A stretch of DNA of 64,000 bases from Bursaphelenchus xylophilus (GCA_904066235.2 CAJFCV020000005.1:744001-808000); one strand, 5' to 3'. Counted from the first letter of the stretch, positions 12,017-27,769 are shown. The notes: a model not told the origin generated them from the letters alone. Numbers and translations: made by a program.

Positions 12017-12369
12017 GTGTAGAATAAAAATTTGATTATTTATTTTATAAAGTCATCAAAAAGTTCAGTTAAAATTTCGAAATTTTACCGTTTTTTGCGG
12101 GAAATTTCGAAATTTTAGGTCAAATTTTGATGATTTTTTAATAAGTTTTTTTGGGAATCATATTTTACATTATTGTATAACTCACGAAGTATGTTTGAGC
12201 GTATTTTACAAATTTTTCAAAAAAAAAATTTTTTTGATTTTCAATTTTTTTTTAATCGTATTTTACGTCATGAATAATATCGCGGATCTAAAAAATTTGA
12301 TAGATAATATGAAAGACCATTCAATTACCTCCAAAATGATATAAAGTTCGTTAAAATTTCCAGGGTTCA

Positions 12370-15002
12370 ATGGCCGACAAAAGCAGCGCCAAAGTGCGCT
12401 CCCCATCCCAGGAGAAGGCGTTGGACGAGAAGATCGAGCAGATCCAGCGCAAAAACAAGGAGCTTGAGGAAAGATCGAAGGTAATTTTTGGGACAAATAG
12501 GACTCATACTATTCATCTACTCTAAATTTTCGGTGTTTTAGGTTTTTAAAATACGAAAAAATCGCAAAAGAAAATGAAAAAAATTCAAAATTTTCCGAGA
12601 AAAAATCAAAAATTTTTTCAAGCAAAAAATCTCGAATTATATATTAAGCTAGCTTATAAGCTCATTAGACAATCTCAAAGCCATTTTTCAGGTCCGCCAA
12701 AGCGAGGCCAAACAGATCCATCAAGTGAAGACCATCGAAGGGAAGAAGGAAAAGAAAGAGTCATCGCCCAAGGCGGAAAAGAAGGAGAGGCCAGAGAAGG
12801 AAAATTCCGAAAGCCGAAACTCCAATGGAAGGGAATGGGATACCGGCAAAACACCGTAAGCACTTTTTTCAGCAAAATTTTGAACTAATTTCCAAAAATT
12901 TATGAGAAAAATTGTAAGTAACTGAAAAATCTTGTTTGTTTCGAAATTTAATCGATAGATTTGCCTCAAATTTTGCGTAGACATTCTAGAGAGACGTCAG
13001 ATCAATCACGGAGATTCTTACAGTGGTGGACCTGATCCAGTGACAAAAAACGTACCATTTTGCATCCAGGAAGTATCAAAAATGTGGCAAAATGCTTCCC
13101 TGTCCAAGTGGAAAAACTTCGTTTTGAAGGGCGCGCTCTTTTTTCCTCACCAAAAGAGCGGACGCGCTTTTAAAATCGGAGTTTTTTCACTTGGAGAGGG
13201 AGGTGTTTTGCCACATTTTTTGATGCTTCCTGGATGCAAAATGGTACGTTTTTTGCCACTGGATCAGGTCCCCCACTGTAGCCTGCACTTTGAAATCTAA
13301 TTTTAACCAATGCCACTTTTCAGCGCCGAGCAATGGAAGATGAATGTCCCGGAATTCGGCGACGGCGCCGCGACCAGCCGCCGTCGGCGTTTTGGGCCCG
13401 GCCACGGCCGTCGACGACCCAATCCCCGTCCCGGATTCCAGCATGACGATCGATTCGCCGCGAATGGAGATGCGGAAAAGGTTGAGGGCGCCGAAAGCGG
13501 AGAGAACCCGGATTCTCGGCCTCCGCGACGATTCAACAACCGAAGAAGAGGGCCTAGAGCGCCAAGAGAGCCGAAAGAGGGCGAAGAGGGAGTTGCGGAA
13601 GGAGAGGCTAGACTACCGGGACAACGACGAGGACCTCCAAGACACCATGAGGAAGGCCATGAACAGGGTCATCATTATCATGGTGGGCATGGTCAACAGA
13701 GACCGCATAGAGGAGGACCAAAGAGAGATATCTTTGAGAGAGTCGCCAAGGTCGATGAGAATGTAAGTACAGTCACGGACCCAATCCAGTGCAAAAAACG
13801 TAACATTTTGCATCCGGGAAGCATCAAAAATGTGGCAAAATGCTTCCCTCTCCAAGTGAAAAAACTTCGTTTTTAAGGGCGAGCCCTCTCCCTCACAAAA
13901 AGAGGATTGTTTCACTTGGAGAGGGAGGTATTTTGCTACATTTTTTGTTACTTCCCGGATGCCAAATGGTACGTCTTTTGCCGCTGGATCAGGTCCGCCA
14001 CTTTAGGGCATGATATCACTCCGAAAATTCGATTGGATCAACACTCATCTAATTTCAGGGAGAAGCAGTGCCATTCCGCGGCCCACGGCCTCGTCGTGGA
14101 CCTCCACGACCAATCACGGCTCGAAAACCATTCGAGGTAGGCGGTTTTCACACAAATTTACTCTAGCATCACTGCAGTGAGGGACCTGATCTAGTGGCAA
14201 AAAACGAACAATTTTGCGTATCAAAAAATGTGGCAAAATACCTCCCCCTCCAAGTGAAAAAATCCCCTTTTTGTGAGGGGAGGGCTCGCCCATCAAAACG
14301 AAGTTTTTTTCACTTGGAGAGGGAGGCATTTTGCCACATTTTTTGATACTTCCCGGATGCAAAATTATACGTTTTTGCCACTGGATCAGTCCGTAACTGT
14401 ATCAACATATCTTTTGATTCAAAAACTAATCAAAACCAATAACTTTTCAGCCCAGATCCAAGGCACCTCGATCGAATGCCGACCCGAAACGTCGAAGTGC
14501 GGCTTCGGAAAACGGCGAGAATACGGAGAAGCCGGTGGAAGGAAGGCCACCACGTAGAAATCCACATGGTCGTCGGCCAAGACCTCAGCAGAGCGAAGAG
14601 AAGGGCGAAAATGGCGAGGTTCAGGCGGTGAAAAAGAGAAAGGTCTACAAACCTAGACGTAAGTGACTAAAATACGGTCAAATCTTGAAAATTAGAATGT
14701 AAAACTTAACCAAACTTAGTATGAATGATAGACAAGACCTCTAGAGTCTTCAGAAAGAAAAATTCGTAGCAAAAAGTCCTGCCCTCAGGGTAAATAGCCA
14801 AAAATTGCAATTTTCCGCAATTTTTGGTCCGAAAATCACAATGTCATCAAATTTCTTAATTTTCCCTATTTTTTCAGCGAACCGCCCTGTCCCAGACAAG
14901 GTTCAGGTCCGTCAAGTTGTTCGTCAAATGGTTGGCCGAGTGTGCGCCGAAGAACGCCGCGAAAAGAAGGGAATCGCGGCCGCCAAAGAGACCGAACTCT
15001 GA
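12370..15002 (+). CDS. CCDC9-like Arg/Gly-rich coiled-coil protein
   Basis: Six exons (12370-12480, 12692-12855, 13324-13762, 14059-14136, 14451-14658, 14878-15002) join without a frame break into 374 residues. The N-terminus has LDEKIEQIQRKNKELEERSK, which resembles the short N-terminal coiled coil of CCDC9, a family linked with RNA-binding and exon-junction factors. A Lys/Glu-rich linker follows, then an EWDTGKTP...EQWKMNVPEFG core, then long RRR/RGG/RPR-rich low-complexity tracts typical of RNA-binding proteins. The last exon is helical (VRQVVRQMVGRVCAEERR). There is no signal peptide. An acceptor (TTTCCAG) ends 6 bases before the ATG, so the message may be trans-spliced or have an upstream non-coding exon. 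Three of its five introns carry a family C element. Assignment to CCDC9 rests on motif memory only. Confidence 0.7.
13021..13278. mobile_element. Family C TA-flanked MITE, intron copy 1
   Basis: The ends are TACAGTGGTGGACCTGATCC and GGATCAGGTCCCCCACTGTA, flanked by TA. The interior is itself palindromic around CTTCCCTGTCCAAGTG and its complement. It lies in intron 2 of the CCDC9-like gene. Confidence 0.8.
13768..14006. mobile_element. Family C MITE, intron copy 2, abutting a splice donor
   Basis: The left end TACAGTCACGGACCCAATCC overlaps the tail of the donor AAT|GTAAGTAC of the exon ending 13762. The right end is GGATCAGGTCCGCCACTTTA. It nearly fills the 13763-14058 intron. Confidence 0.75.
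14173..14402. mobile_element. Family C MITE, intron copy 3
   Basis: The left end is GCAGTGAGGGACCTGATC and the right end GGATCAGTCCGTAACTGTA. It lies in intron 4 (14137-14450) of the CCDC9-like gene and makes up most of it. Confidence 0.75.
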
Positions 15003-15622
15003 ACACCATCTTCACATATCCAATACCGCAACGAAACCGAAAATACCATTGTATTTCTGTAATCTATATGCTCACTGTCTATTCTCTAACTATATTCTTC
15101 CATAAAAACAAAAAAAAGGTAATAAATTTTATATTACACTTGATGAAAAAAGTCGATTTCTCCAAATTACTGGAACATCATCAAAAATCGAACATATATC
15201 TACAAGTTTTATGCCCTGAGGCTTTATTATTTTTATACAAAATAAATTATATATCATTTCTAAAAAAATTATATTACACTTGATGTCTGATCCCAAATAG
15301 TCCATTTTCTGCTCATAAAATCTCAAAATTCCACCGAAAATACTTTTCAGAATATAAATTAGATCCCATTCCTTCCACCCAGCCTTAAACAACCCTGTTT
15401 ATTATTCAAAAACATCGAACAAAACAATATTTTTTTCACCAAAACGAACCAGAAATAATTAAAATTAAAAACAAGATGGAATAGAAGAGGACCGGCTTTT
15501 TTCGATCGAGACGGTCCTTACAGGGAATCCAGGAGCCATGGGTAAAAACAACTTTATTCTTAGACCACTTTGGCCATCTCTTTTTAAGGGATGTGACTGA
15601 TGGCCCGTTCCATCGGGGGCTA

Positions 15623-18460
<2,838 letters not shown>

Positions 18461-20372
18461 AAATATCAGATAATCTTATTGTATGCATAAAAATTTTGCA
18501 AAATTTTGAGTAAAATTAGATTTTTTTGTAAATTACAGTAAGAAATTGTGCTGTAAATTACAAAAAGGCGTTTGTAATGTAGCTATAAGTGGTTCGAATG
18601 CGCATGGAACGGAATGAATATGCAAATAAAAGCGTGTGAGCTCTTATTTTCGGAATATCGCCGGTCATTAATCGGTCAAAGCCGCTGACTGGTTAGAAAA
18701 AAGCTCTAATAAATAGAAACGGAAAAACATGTAAGTCAAATGCGACCATATGTTTCATGCAAAACGGAGCAAGTAAAAATAGAAAATTTGTTGTTCTTGT
18801 TCAAGAAGATGGATGCTTCTTGTATGAAAGTGTCTAGAGTAATATAATTTTATTTTAATATCCGGGAAGAAACCCGAGTTGTTATGGAGATGCCGAACGT
18901 GGTAAAAAATGACCGCTGCAGCGCGCTGTCCGCTTGACCAGAGATATGTGTTTTATTTCGAGACACGTAGCGCTTCCGTTTAAACAATGCTTCAAGAATT
19001 ACGCATGGCGAAATATGAGTTGATCATAAACGCATCCGAATGATTCCGATTTAAAAAAACATATAGCTGATGATGCAATGACACTAGTCGTTTGCAAAGT
19101 CGCTAGAGTTCACGTTTGAACTGTACAATTTTCGGCTTTTTGTACCTTGCAATAGGCTGTTTTGGGCCGTCTCTAGAACTCTGAATGTTTCTGCACAGAC
19201 GCCAAAAATCATTCCAGCGACTTTAAGAACGGACTCCACACGACCAACTTGATCCATGTGACTGCATGAGAATTGCGCGCCAAAAAAATGGTCGGCTTTA
19301 CACAGATCCATGTGATTACAAATCAAAACATAACTCATTCTATCATGATGTTCACCGTGTTTTCCAAATAATGAAGTTCTGTGTGACAATTATTCCATAC
19401 AACGAAACTATAACGAGCAATGTCCGGCGTATGAAAAGTCAATTTTTGCCAACAAAGGGTGTATCTCTACAGTCCGTTACGAAACTGTGGGTACCCCTCA
19501 CAATTTGTCGATTTCGAAAGTTTGGCAAGCCCTATGTAAAAATGTAAAAACGGATTCTACCGCTTGAGAGAGCGGTGAACAAAAAAGTAAACATTCCGAA
19601 GTCCAACCCTTGCCGACCGGTCGGTATAGACAAGCGAAAAATTAATTTTTTTGCCGTTGTAAAAGTGTAATTGTCCCTGATGATTTGGCCAATTTGGCCC
19701 GGATTTGATACTAATATACCCCCATTTTTATTCCATCCTCTTATCTATAGGACTAGAAAGTGATTCATTTCCATGGTGCGTGCATTGTCCACTCAGAGCT
19801 TTTCCAAGCCATCTCTGACATTTAGAGAGGTTAATCTTAATTTCCAAAAAGATTTTTTTGCAGATTCTTCATTGATGAATTCAATCAAATCATTGTTTGA
19901 CTTTCCAACAAATTTATTAAATAAATTGTTGACGACATCTTTGCAAAAAAAACGTTTTCTTCTCTTCTTTTGCATCCGTTACAAACTCTTTTCTATTGCC
20001 ATCAAATCAACAAAAAATTTATTTTTATAACTTTCATAAACTATACGGAATGTGTGTCAAATGTAGCGGTTCTTTAGTGACCAATTTTACTAACTAATAA
20101 AATTGACAGCTTCGGTCAGTGTTCTTCGAGGGCGTCGCGGAAGTCGTAGATCACCGAAAAGCGCTCGTGTTCGCAATTTTGCTTTGGCTTTTTTGTCCGG
20201 CGCATTTGTGATGTGTGTTTTGGAGGCTTCCCACACTAGGGTTTGAGCTTTCTTTGCTCATTACTGCAGTGTTTTGGATTCATTTAACGAAGGTCACGGA
20301 ATTTCTCGGCTTTTTTTGCTTTTGGGTCGATTTTCACTGCAAAAAAAGGCTTGTAGTAACAGGTGAAGCACG

Positions 20373-20700
20373 CCATGTGCGACGCTCAGATTTCAATGAA
20401 ACTTGGAGCAAATTTAGAGAAGCTTTTTTTGAGACATATGCAAGACTTCTAGCGCGAGTTTTGCTTGAAAAAACCAAGATTTTTAGGTCGAAAGTTGGAA
20501 AAATTTCAAATTTAGTTTTTCGAATTTTGGCATAAAAAGTTTCATGGTTATTTCTACCGTAGAGTGTAATGTTTCCACAAAAAATCAAATTTTTTCTCAC
20601 AAAACTGGCAAAGATATGAGAAAAAAGTGTTTTTCTCTCTCACCGCTCTCCGCCTTTTGCACTTTTTCGGCGGAGCCTTTGCCGAGCATCCAACGGCTTT
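20373..20700. mobile_element. Family B MITE, diverged partial copy
   Basis: It begins with GTGCGACGCTCAGATTTCAA and runs through the family interior (GAAACTTGGAGCAAATTTAG, then TCTCACCGCTCTCCGCCTTT). The right terminus is lost. Confidence 0.65.
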
Positions 20701-20969
20701 TCCAGGCCTTGCAGACACCTTCTACAACCTTTTTTTGGGTCTCCACTTGTCCTACACCTCATATCAATTGATTTTGTGTTGAACTGTCACCGACCCGAAA
20801 ACTCCGGTTTGTGACTTACAATTGTTAGTTTGTGACTTTAATGACATCTAAAAAGTTATTGAAGGAATCAATGATCTCGTGCAAAAAATTCATCGACGAA
20901 ACGGTCTTTGGTCGACTTTTTCATCGATAAAAAAACTAGCTGGGAAATGCTTACACATGTTGTTTACAC

Positions 20970-21374
20970 ATCAGTCTGTCGAGAAAATAATGTGGATTCA
21001 TCTCGCCTTGAAATCGCCCATCATCGCTTTGCGACAGCTAGCCGGAGATTTGATGTGCGAATTGCGGCAAAGCGAGATATTTCATACCAAATCCACATTA
21101 TTTTCCCGACAGACAGATATTTGACTGTCGGGAAAATAATGAGCATATTGCCGCCTTAAAATCGCCCATCAGATTTGGCGCGCGACTCCGGCGAAGCGAG
21201 GCGTTTTGCTGGGACAAATTCACATTATTTTCCCGACAGACTGATATTAGACTGTCGGGAAAATAATGAGCATATTGTCGCCTTAAAATCGCCCATCAGA
21301 TTTGGCGCGCGACTCCGGCGAAGCGAGACATTTTGCCACAACAAATCCACATTATTTTCCCGACGGACTGTTAT
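20970..21374. repeat. Three family E MITEs in tandem
   Basis: Three successive units (about 20970-21118, 21122-21247 and 21249-21374) each start near CTGTCGGGAAAATAATG and end CATTATTTTCCCGACAGAC or a close variant. Units two and three are nearly identical, including ATCGCCCATCAGATTTGGCG. Other copies: about 25090-25245, 26860-26995, 43545-43667, 54800-54952 and 55455-55594. Confidence 0.75.
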
Positions 21375-21771
21375 GTGCTCCAAAGATCGTTGAATATCTC
21401 ACAATCAGCCGCCGTTTCAAACCGCATTTTTATATTTTTTGGGACTTGATATTTGATCTCTTAGATCCACGGTGTGTGTAAAATTCCAAGGAATTCTGGG
21501 ACTGCACTTGTTAGAAACAAAAAGTCTCACGTTTTGTCAAAATGTGTAGGTAAAACAAAACTTTTCGCCTCGTATAAACTGTAGTTTCAAAACACATTTC
21601 ACCAAACCAAACAAAAATCGACGTTCTAGAAAAGTCCATTGAATTTTCAAATTACTCTGGTTTTGGTCTGTAACTTTGTAACTTCCTGACAGTCTAAGAA
21701 CACAATTTTTTTCGACTAGTGTAACTTTTTTGAAGTTTAACAGGATTAATTCAAAAAATCAAGAAAATTCG

Positions 21772-22510
21772 AGGGGAGTACCACAAGGTGACGATAAAAT
21801 TTTGATGAAACTTGGCCAAATTTAGAATAAGTCATTGTAAGAAATTTGCAAGACTCCTAGCTGTCGCTGTGCAGAAACGACCGAGATTTTTAGATCCAGA
21901 ATGGGAAAAATTTCAAAATTTTTTTCCAATTTTGCGACCAAGAGTTTCATGGTCATTTATACCGTAGAGAGTAGTGTTTCCACAAAAAAATCAAATTTTT
22001 AGGCAAAAAACTGGCCAAGGTACGAATCTTCGCATTTAGCGTACACCTGATCCAGTGGGAAAAACGTATCATTTTGCATCCGGGAAGCATCAAAAATGTG
22101 GCAAAATGCCTCCCTCCCCAACTAAAAAACTTTGTCTTGAACTGCGCGCCCTTTCCCTCATACAGTGGGGGACTTGATCCAGTGGCAAAAAACGTCCCAT
22201 TTTGCATCCGGGAAGTGCCAAAAATGTGGCAAAATGCTTCCCTCTCCATGTGAAAAAACTCAGATTTCAAAAGCGCGCTCTTTTTGTGAGGGAAATGGCG
22301 AGGCCTTCAAAATGAAGATCTTTCACTTGGAGAGGGATGCATTTTGCCACATTTTTGATCCTTCCCGGATGCAAAATAGTACGTTTTTTGTCACTGGATC
22401 AGGTTCTCCATTGTAAAAAGAGTGGGCGCGCTTTTGAAATCGGAGATTTTTCACTTGGAGAGGAGGGTATTTTGCCACATTTTTTGATGCTTCCTGGATG
22501 CAAAATTTTT
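21772..22510. repeat. Family B remnant followed by two to three family C units
   Basis: At 21772-22030 a family B remnant starts GGGAGTACCACAAGGTGACG. Family C sequence follows: a half unit at about 22045-22160, a full unit at 22162-22413 (TACAGTGGGGGACTTGATCC to GTTCTCCATTGTA), then another half unit to about 22510. No coding sequence is evident. Confidence 0.65.
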
Positions 22511-23437
22511 GACAAATTGTTACCTGGCCTATCGGTTGTAACTTTTTGCTAGTTCTGAGGTCTAAAGACAAATTTTTTCGATCGTTGTAACCTTGCCGAA
22601 ATTTAACAGGATTCATTTTTTTAATAGTAAAGTTAAAAAACAAAAAAAAATCAGTCCGCAAAATCTAGAAAGTAGTGTAATCCCCTCTTAAACTTCAATT
22701 TTTTTAAACTTTAAGGCAGTTAAAAAACGTAGTTGACTCAACTTATAATTGCTCTTCGTGAAAGCAATGTCATCACTGTACCGAGAAAACATTGGGTTTT
22801 GTGTTTTGTAGAGAACAAAAGAGGAATCACAATTTCGAAATTTTTTATGTGTAATATCACCCGGTTGCGATGAATTTCAAAGCTTTTGTTGTTTATAGTG
22901 TGATTATTACACGGTAAAATTTGAGGTGATGTGATAAAATATTTGAGTTTTTTGATGACTTGAAATTTTTTGATGACAAAAAAGAGAAGCGTTATAAAAT
23001 GGCAATTTTTATGTGAAAATTCAACCATTAGCTTCTTAAAATTTATATTTTCCCGACAGATTAATACGAAATTTGTAGGGAAAAACTGAATTTTTGCAGA
23101 AAAGTTAGTTGTTTTGAAAAAATTAATCTAAATTTGTCCCCAATTTTAATTAGGATGTTAGTAGACGCTTCTGACTCAAAAAAATTGTGTTTTGTTGTGC
23201 AAAAACGCTTTCTTTTGAGTCTGACGGGAGTAAACCCCAATTTACATCAGAAAGCAAAGTCATACAACACGTGGTGTTAAACAGAAAACAGAGAAATTTC
23301 ATCAACGGCCTGGACACAATACATTTGCAAGCTTAAATACAGCATAGTAGAGGCTCTGTACAATGACTTGCGAAAGACAAAAAAGTTTGTTTGTCATAGA
23401 AGTTTCGTTAAATGAAGGTTCATTTTTTGCCTGCTAC
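22510..23437. other. AT-rich spacer with one decayed exon relic
   Basis: This is mostly AT-rich unique sequence. The only structured item is the relic at about 23225-23330, described separately. Confidence 0.4.
23225..23330 (-). pseudogene. Decayed relative of the exon at 25588-25819
   Basis: On the minus strand, GTTTTCTGTTTAACACCACG followed by TTGTATGACTTTGC aligns with GTTTTCTGTCCAAACCACG followed by TTTATATGACTTTCC in the exon at 25588-25819. It carries in-frame stops. It looks like a dead paralogous exon. Confidence 0.35.
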
Positions 23438-23790
23438 ATACAGTGTGTGGTCCTGATCCAGTGGCAAAAAACGTATCATTTTACATGCGGGCAGTAGCAA
23501 AAATGTGACAAAATACTTCTCTCTCCAAGTGAAAAAAAACTCCGATTTCAAAAGCGCGCCCGCTCTTTTTGTGAGGGCACTTCAAAACGAAGTTTTTTTC
23601 ACTTGGAAAGGGAATCATTTTGCCACATTTTTGATGCTTCCCGGATGCAAAATGGTACGTTGTTTTGCCACGGGATCAGGTCCCTCCATTGTAGACCAAA
23701 ATCTACATAAAGCAAGGCATAAATGATCCGTGTGTTTGTCCGGATGCAAAATGGTACGCTTTTTGCCACTGGATTAGGTCCCCCACTGTA
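23438..23790. mobile_element. Family C MITE plus an extra right end
   Basis: A full unit runs from about 23438 (TACAGTGTGTGGTCCTGATC) to 23693 (GGTCCCTCCATTGTA). A detached right terminus follows at about 23738-23790 (GGATTAGGTCCCCCACTGTA). Confidence 0.7.
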
Positions 23791-24679
23791 TATCCTTGAA
23801 AAAAATTCATAATGGCGGGCTCACAATCGCGGGCTATCAGCTAGATGAACCATGGAGAATCCTCTGGTATGTTTGGAAATCAGCCAAAATTTGCCTACAA
23901 CACGAAATTCAAACGATGAATTTGTTAGTTAGATGTTGCGAATCAAACTTCCAGATATATAAATGGCCTGAATAGTCATCATAAAGCTAACCAGGAATTT
24001 TTGAAGCTTCACAAACCATTATTTCGTAAACAAACTCCCATAACTTTAAATTGCATAATTTCTATCATACTACGTAAGATACGGTAGAAAAATCGCTATT
24101 CTAATTGGTAAATGTTGGTTCGCTCGCAAAGCTACAAAGTAATAACAACTTTTCTTGCAAAAAATTCTTGTCATGCCTTCAAAAAGTCATCTTTGGAGCT
24201 GATTTTATTTTTCCATCCTTTCAAAAATTCGTATTTTCATCATTCCCGGAAAACAAAAATTCTTTCGCGAACTTTCCATTCACCCATTTTACCCAAGAAT
24301 TCACCAACACAAAGCACATAGCACATGTTTTTTTTTGACATTTCTGTGTTTTTACAAAAATTTGTGCTCGAATCCCCGTTTTCTTTGGCTACGAACCCCA
24401 GGAAAGACAAAGTTTACACTAAACCGACGCTTTCTTCCTGTGGCTTCAAGGTTCTGTAAACGTAGGGTTATGTTTTGTGATGGAAAATTCAACATATAAG
24501 GGGGAAAGAAGTGGGGAAAAAGGTAATTTTTGTTATTGTTTGGGCATGGCATAGGTGGTATTATTTGGGAGGGCTCCAATTTTGTATATATATAATATAT
24601 TTTTTGATAAGGTCGATAAATTTTTGAAAGAAATTTCAAAAATTTTTTCTTCAAAATTTTGCCAAAATAAACTGTATAG

Positions 24680-25250
24680 GCCACAAATCAACGTCTGAAA
24701 ATTTTAGCTCGCGCTTTGCAGGAAGAGCGGAGATATTCAGCAATCTTTGCGGCCGAGAGAGTACGCGAAATGCGGAGAGCGGTCAGACAGAAACAACACT
24801 TTTTTACCGTATCTTTGGTAGTATCGGGATAAAAAAAAATTATGTTTTTTTGTGGAAACTCTGGATATAGGAATGAAACGTTTGATGCTAAAATTCGCAA
24901 AAAAAAAATTTTGAAATTTTTCCAATTTTTGTTCCAAAATTCTCGGTCGTTTCCACGAGCTAGGAGTCTAATCTTTTTGAGGAAGCATTAGCTTCAATGG
25001 TGAACATTGGTATGAAATTTTTAATGCCAAAATTCGTAAACAAATCCCACATTTTTCTCAACTTTTAATATAAAAAAAGTCTCACTTATCAACCTGTCCG
25101 AAAAATAATGAGCACTCTGTCGCATTGAAAATCACATTTTTGCCGAGAAAATGAATTGTGTCGCGGCAAAATCGCATTGTTTTTCACTCCAGCGACGTGA
25201 TTGGCGCAGCGACATTGTACGCATTATTTTCCCGACAGACTGATAAGAAT
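24680..25250. mobile_element. Family B fragment and a family E copy
   Basis: At 24680-24995 the family B interior appears (GCTCGCGCTTTGCAGGAAGA, GCGGAGAGCGGTCAGA). At about 25090-25245 a family E copy runs from CCGAAAAATAATGAGCACTC to CATTATTTTCCCGACAGACT. I see nothing supportable between 23790 and 24680. Confidence 0.6.
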
Positions 25251-25587
25251 GTCGGAAATTTCATCAAAAATTGTTTTCCTAAATTTATACCCTATTTCCT
25301 AAATTTATACCCTATTTGAGGTCTTTCTAAAGGCGTCTAAATGTATCTTCCTGGCAATTTTTTTATGATTTTTTACTGAGTTTTGTTACTCGCAGTATCC
25401 TACTAGTTTACTAACAACTTTTAAATGAATTAAAATTCGTTCAGTTTCGTCCTAAATTAGTTTTAAAAGTGTAAAAATCAAGTGAAAAATACTTGCCTCT
25501 GATTCAAAATTCACGTTTTGTAGCGGCGAAAACCTAAATTTTCCGAAACTAGTAGTCAATTTTTTTAGAGTCTGATTGTCAAATTTA

Positions 25588-25819
25588 TAGTTTGAAATCA
25601 GCGTTTGAAATAAAACCCAACGGACATGTGGGAGGAAAGTCATATAAAACGTGGTTTGGACAGAAAACAGAGCCGCCGCTGTTGTTTGTTACATTACAGC
25701 GGACAGTCCAGGGGTTGTGCCGGCTACGGTAATCTTCGGGAAAGGAGAGATTCCGTGCAGTTTCGAAAGAGTGGGAACTTAAAGGGTCAATACAGTTACA
25801 TTTAAAGGCCAGTGCGCTG
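25588..25819 (-). CDS. Candidate terminal exon of an unrecognised Cys-containing protein, or a gene relic
   Basis: The minus strand has a perfect TTTCAG acceptor followed by an open frame of about 76 residues ending in TAA. The peptide is Cys- and Pro-rich with an NNS glycosylation sequon (VRCNVTNNSGG) and ends in CPLGFISNADFKL. Codon and amino-acid composition differ from the surrounding AT-rich DNA. I found no upstream exon or signal peptide within 1 kb. A decayed relative lies 2.3 kb away. It could be the last exon of a real gene, or a pseudogene. Confidence 0.35.
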
Positions 25820-25849
25820 TCTGAAAGCAAGCGGAGAATCGTCTATAGG

Positions 25850-26310
25850 GCGAAGCTCGGATACGAGGTTTCGCAGGTCGATGAAGCTGTTTCCGTTTCA
25901 GCCTGTTTTCGAGCGGCCCCCGAGATGCGAGCTGCTCCAGTGCAAGTTTTACGAGCTGCTCCTTATTAGTTTTAACTATCTTTCAGCAAACTTTCAGTTC
26001 GCGCATTGGCTCTGTCACAGAAACAATGGCGCAGGGCGCTATCTGAAAGTCTGCTGAAAGTTAGCTGAAAATGGTAGGGCGCAGCTCGGAAAACAAGCTT
26101 TCGCAGCTCGCCGGAACTAAGTTTTAGCTTGTTTTTGAGCTGCGCCCTGCAAGTTCTCCGAGCTGCGCCCTTTGATTTTCACTAAACTTTCAGATAGCGC
26201 ATTGGCCCCAGCTAAAAAATTTGTAGGGCGCAGCTCGGAAAAAAAGCAATATTGCGCAGCTCAGGAAAATTTATAGCGCGCAGCATACGGAAAGGCAGCA
26301 CGGACGAGTT
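25850..26310. repeat. Family F GAGCTGCGCCC repeat
   Basis: GAGCTGCGCCC and its complement GGGCGCAGCTC alternate, together with GCGCATTGGCCCCAGCT and AACTTTCAG(A/T)TAGCGC. Other tracts are at about 46905-47275, 56085-56760, 56860-56935 and 60190-60430. The unit is palindrome-rich and contains no open frame of interest. Confidence 0.7.
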
Positions 26311-26679
26311 GCTCAAGCATTAATCATTTCCGGTTCTTTTTTTGACACTTCGTTTCGCAAACCGTAAAATGGTAGCTCAAAAGTAGGTGTCCTCACTCAA
26401 CCTTAGCGAAGTTCGAAATCACAAAACGTGAGACTATTCAAGTTTGAGGAAAATCAATGTTTTCCTCACATGGGAAGTGCGTCGAGTGCAACGCAATTAA
26501 ATTTAGATGAAAAAGTCAAAATAAAAAAGTCAGCTTTGGGCGTCTGGGGTTTTTGGGGCTCTGGAAAATTTGAAAAAATGGCCGAGGGCGGCCGACCTTT
26601 TACTGGGGCCGGTCTACGTGCCCGGAGTGAGCAAAATTTTTGTCATTTCTAAAGTACTTGTTTTGAAGTCGCTGGTGTG

Positions 26680-27235
26680 ATTTATTCTACATCATGCACT
26701 GTGCAAAAAAGTCAGAGTGTGAGTAACAGCCGACAAAAGGCTATTGCACGGAGCAAAAAGCAGGAAGTTGCACAGTGCGCTGTGAAGCTTTGTTTTCTCA
26801 TAGTGAATGTCTCAGAAATCACTCTAGCGACTTTGCAAACATATGTGTACACTTGCATCAGTCTGTCGGAAAAATAATGTAGATTTGTCGCAAAAAAAAT
26901 TCTCGCTTTGTTGCTGTCGCTCACCAAATTCCCAGCCGCTGCTAGCCGTCGCAAAGCGATTCCAAAAATCCACATTATTTTTCCCAACAGACTGGTACAG
27001 TGGGGGGACCAGTGGCAAAAACACGTACTATTTTGCATCCAGGAAGCATCAAAAAATGTGGCAGAATACCTCCCTTTCCAAGTGAAAGAAATCTGCTTTC
27101 AAAAGCGCTCTTTTTATGAGGGCCCTTCAAAACGAAGTTTTTTCACTTGGAGAATGAAGCATTTTGCCACATTTTTGATACTTCCCGGATGCAAAATGAT
27201 ATGTTTTTTGCCACTGGATTACGTCCCCCACTCTA
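26680..27235. repeat. GCACNGTGC fragment, family E copy and family C copy in series
   Basis: At 26690-26830 the GCACNGTGC family appears in diverged form. Family E lies at 26860-26995. Family C lies at 26997-27235, from TACAGTGGGGGGACCAGTGG to ACGTCCCCCACTCTA. The three sit head to tail with almost no spacer. Confidence 0.65.
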
Positions 27236-27769
27236 TTTCATCTCACAGTTTTCTTTTTGTATCGTATTTCTTTCCATTATAATTAATGTATTTCTCTCTC
27301 TTTACATTCCCTTAACCTACGTTAAAACCTTAAAACTCCCTGTTCAAAGTCCGTCCAAAGGTCGTTAAAAACATTCCCGGTGCACTTTTTGTATTTTACT
27401 CTTGGAGAACTTTGTGTGCAGTTTTTGAAATTTCCAGAAATTCAGACAGTGTAAAGTACGCCGATACTTTGTCTGCCCCGCCGAATTCCCTGAGTTTTGT
27501 GGGTTTGTTGAAGGAGCGTAGGGGGTAAAGTGCAACAGACAAGCCACTACTGATTTCGTCTTGAATTTGAAGTGAGAAGGAGTATATATTCTGGAAGTTT
27601 AGAGTGATTAGTCGATTTTCTTTGAGATTTGGAGCGATTTTTTTGTTGGAAAAATTAGAAAAATGGTTTTATTTGAAAAGTTTCAATAGTGAATATCTCA
27701 GAAGTCAGCGCTCTGAGTTTTTTCAAATTTTCTAGTTGAAATGTGTATAGAACATGTTAGTATTGCTGA

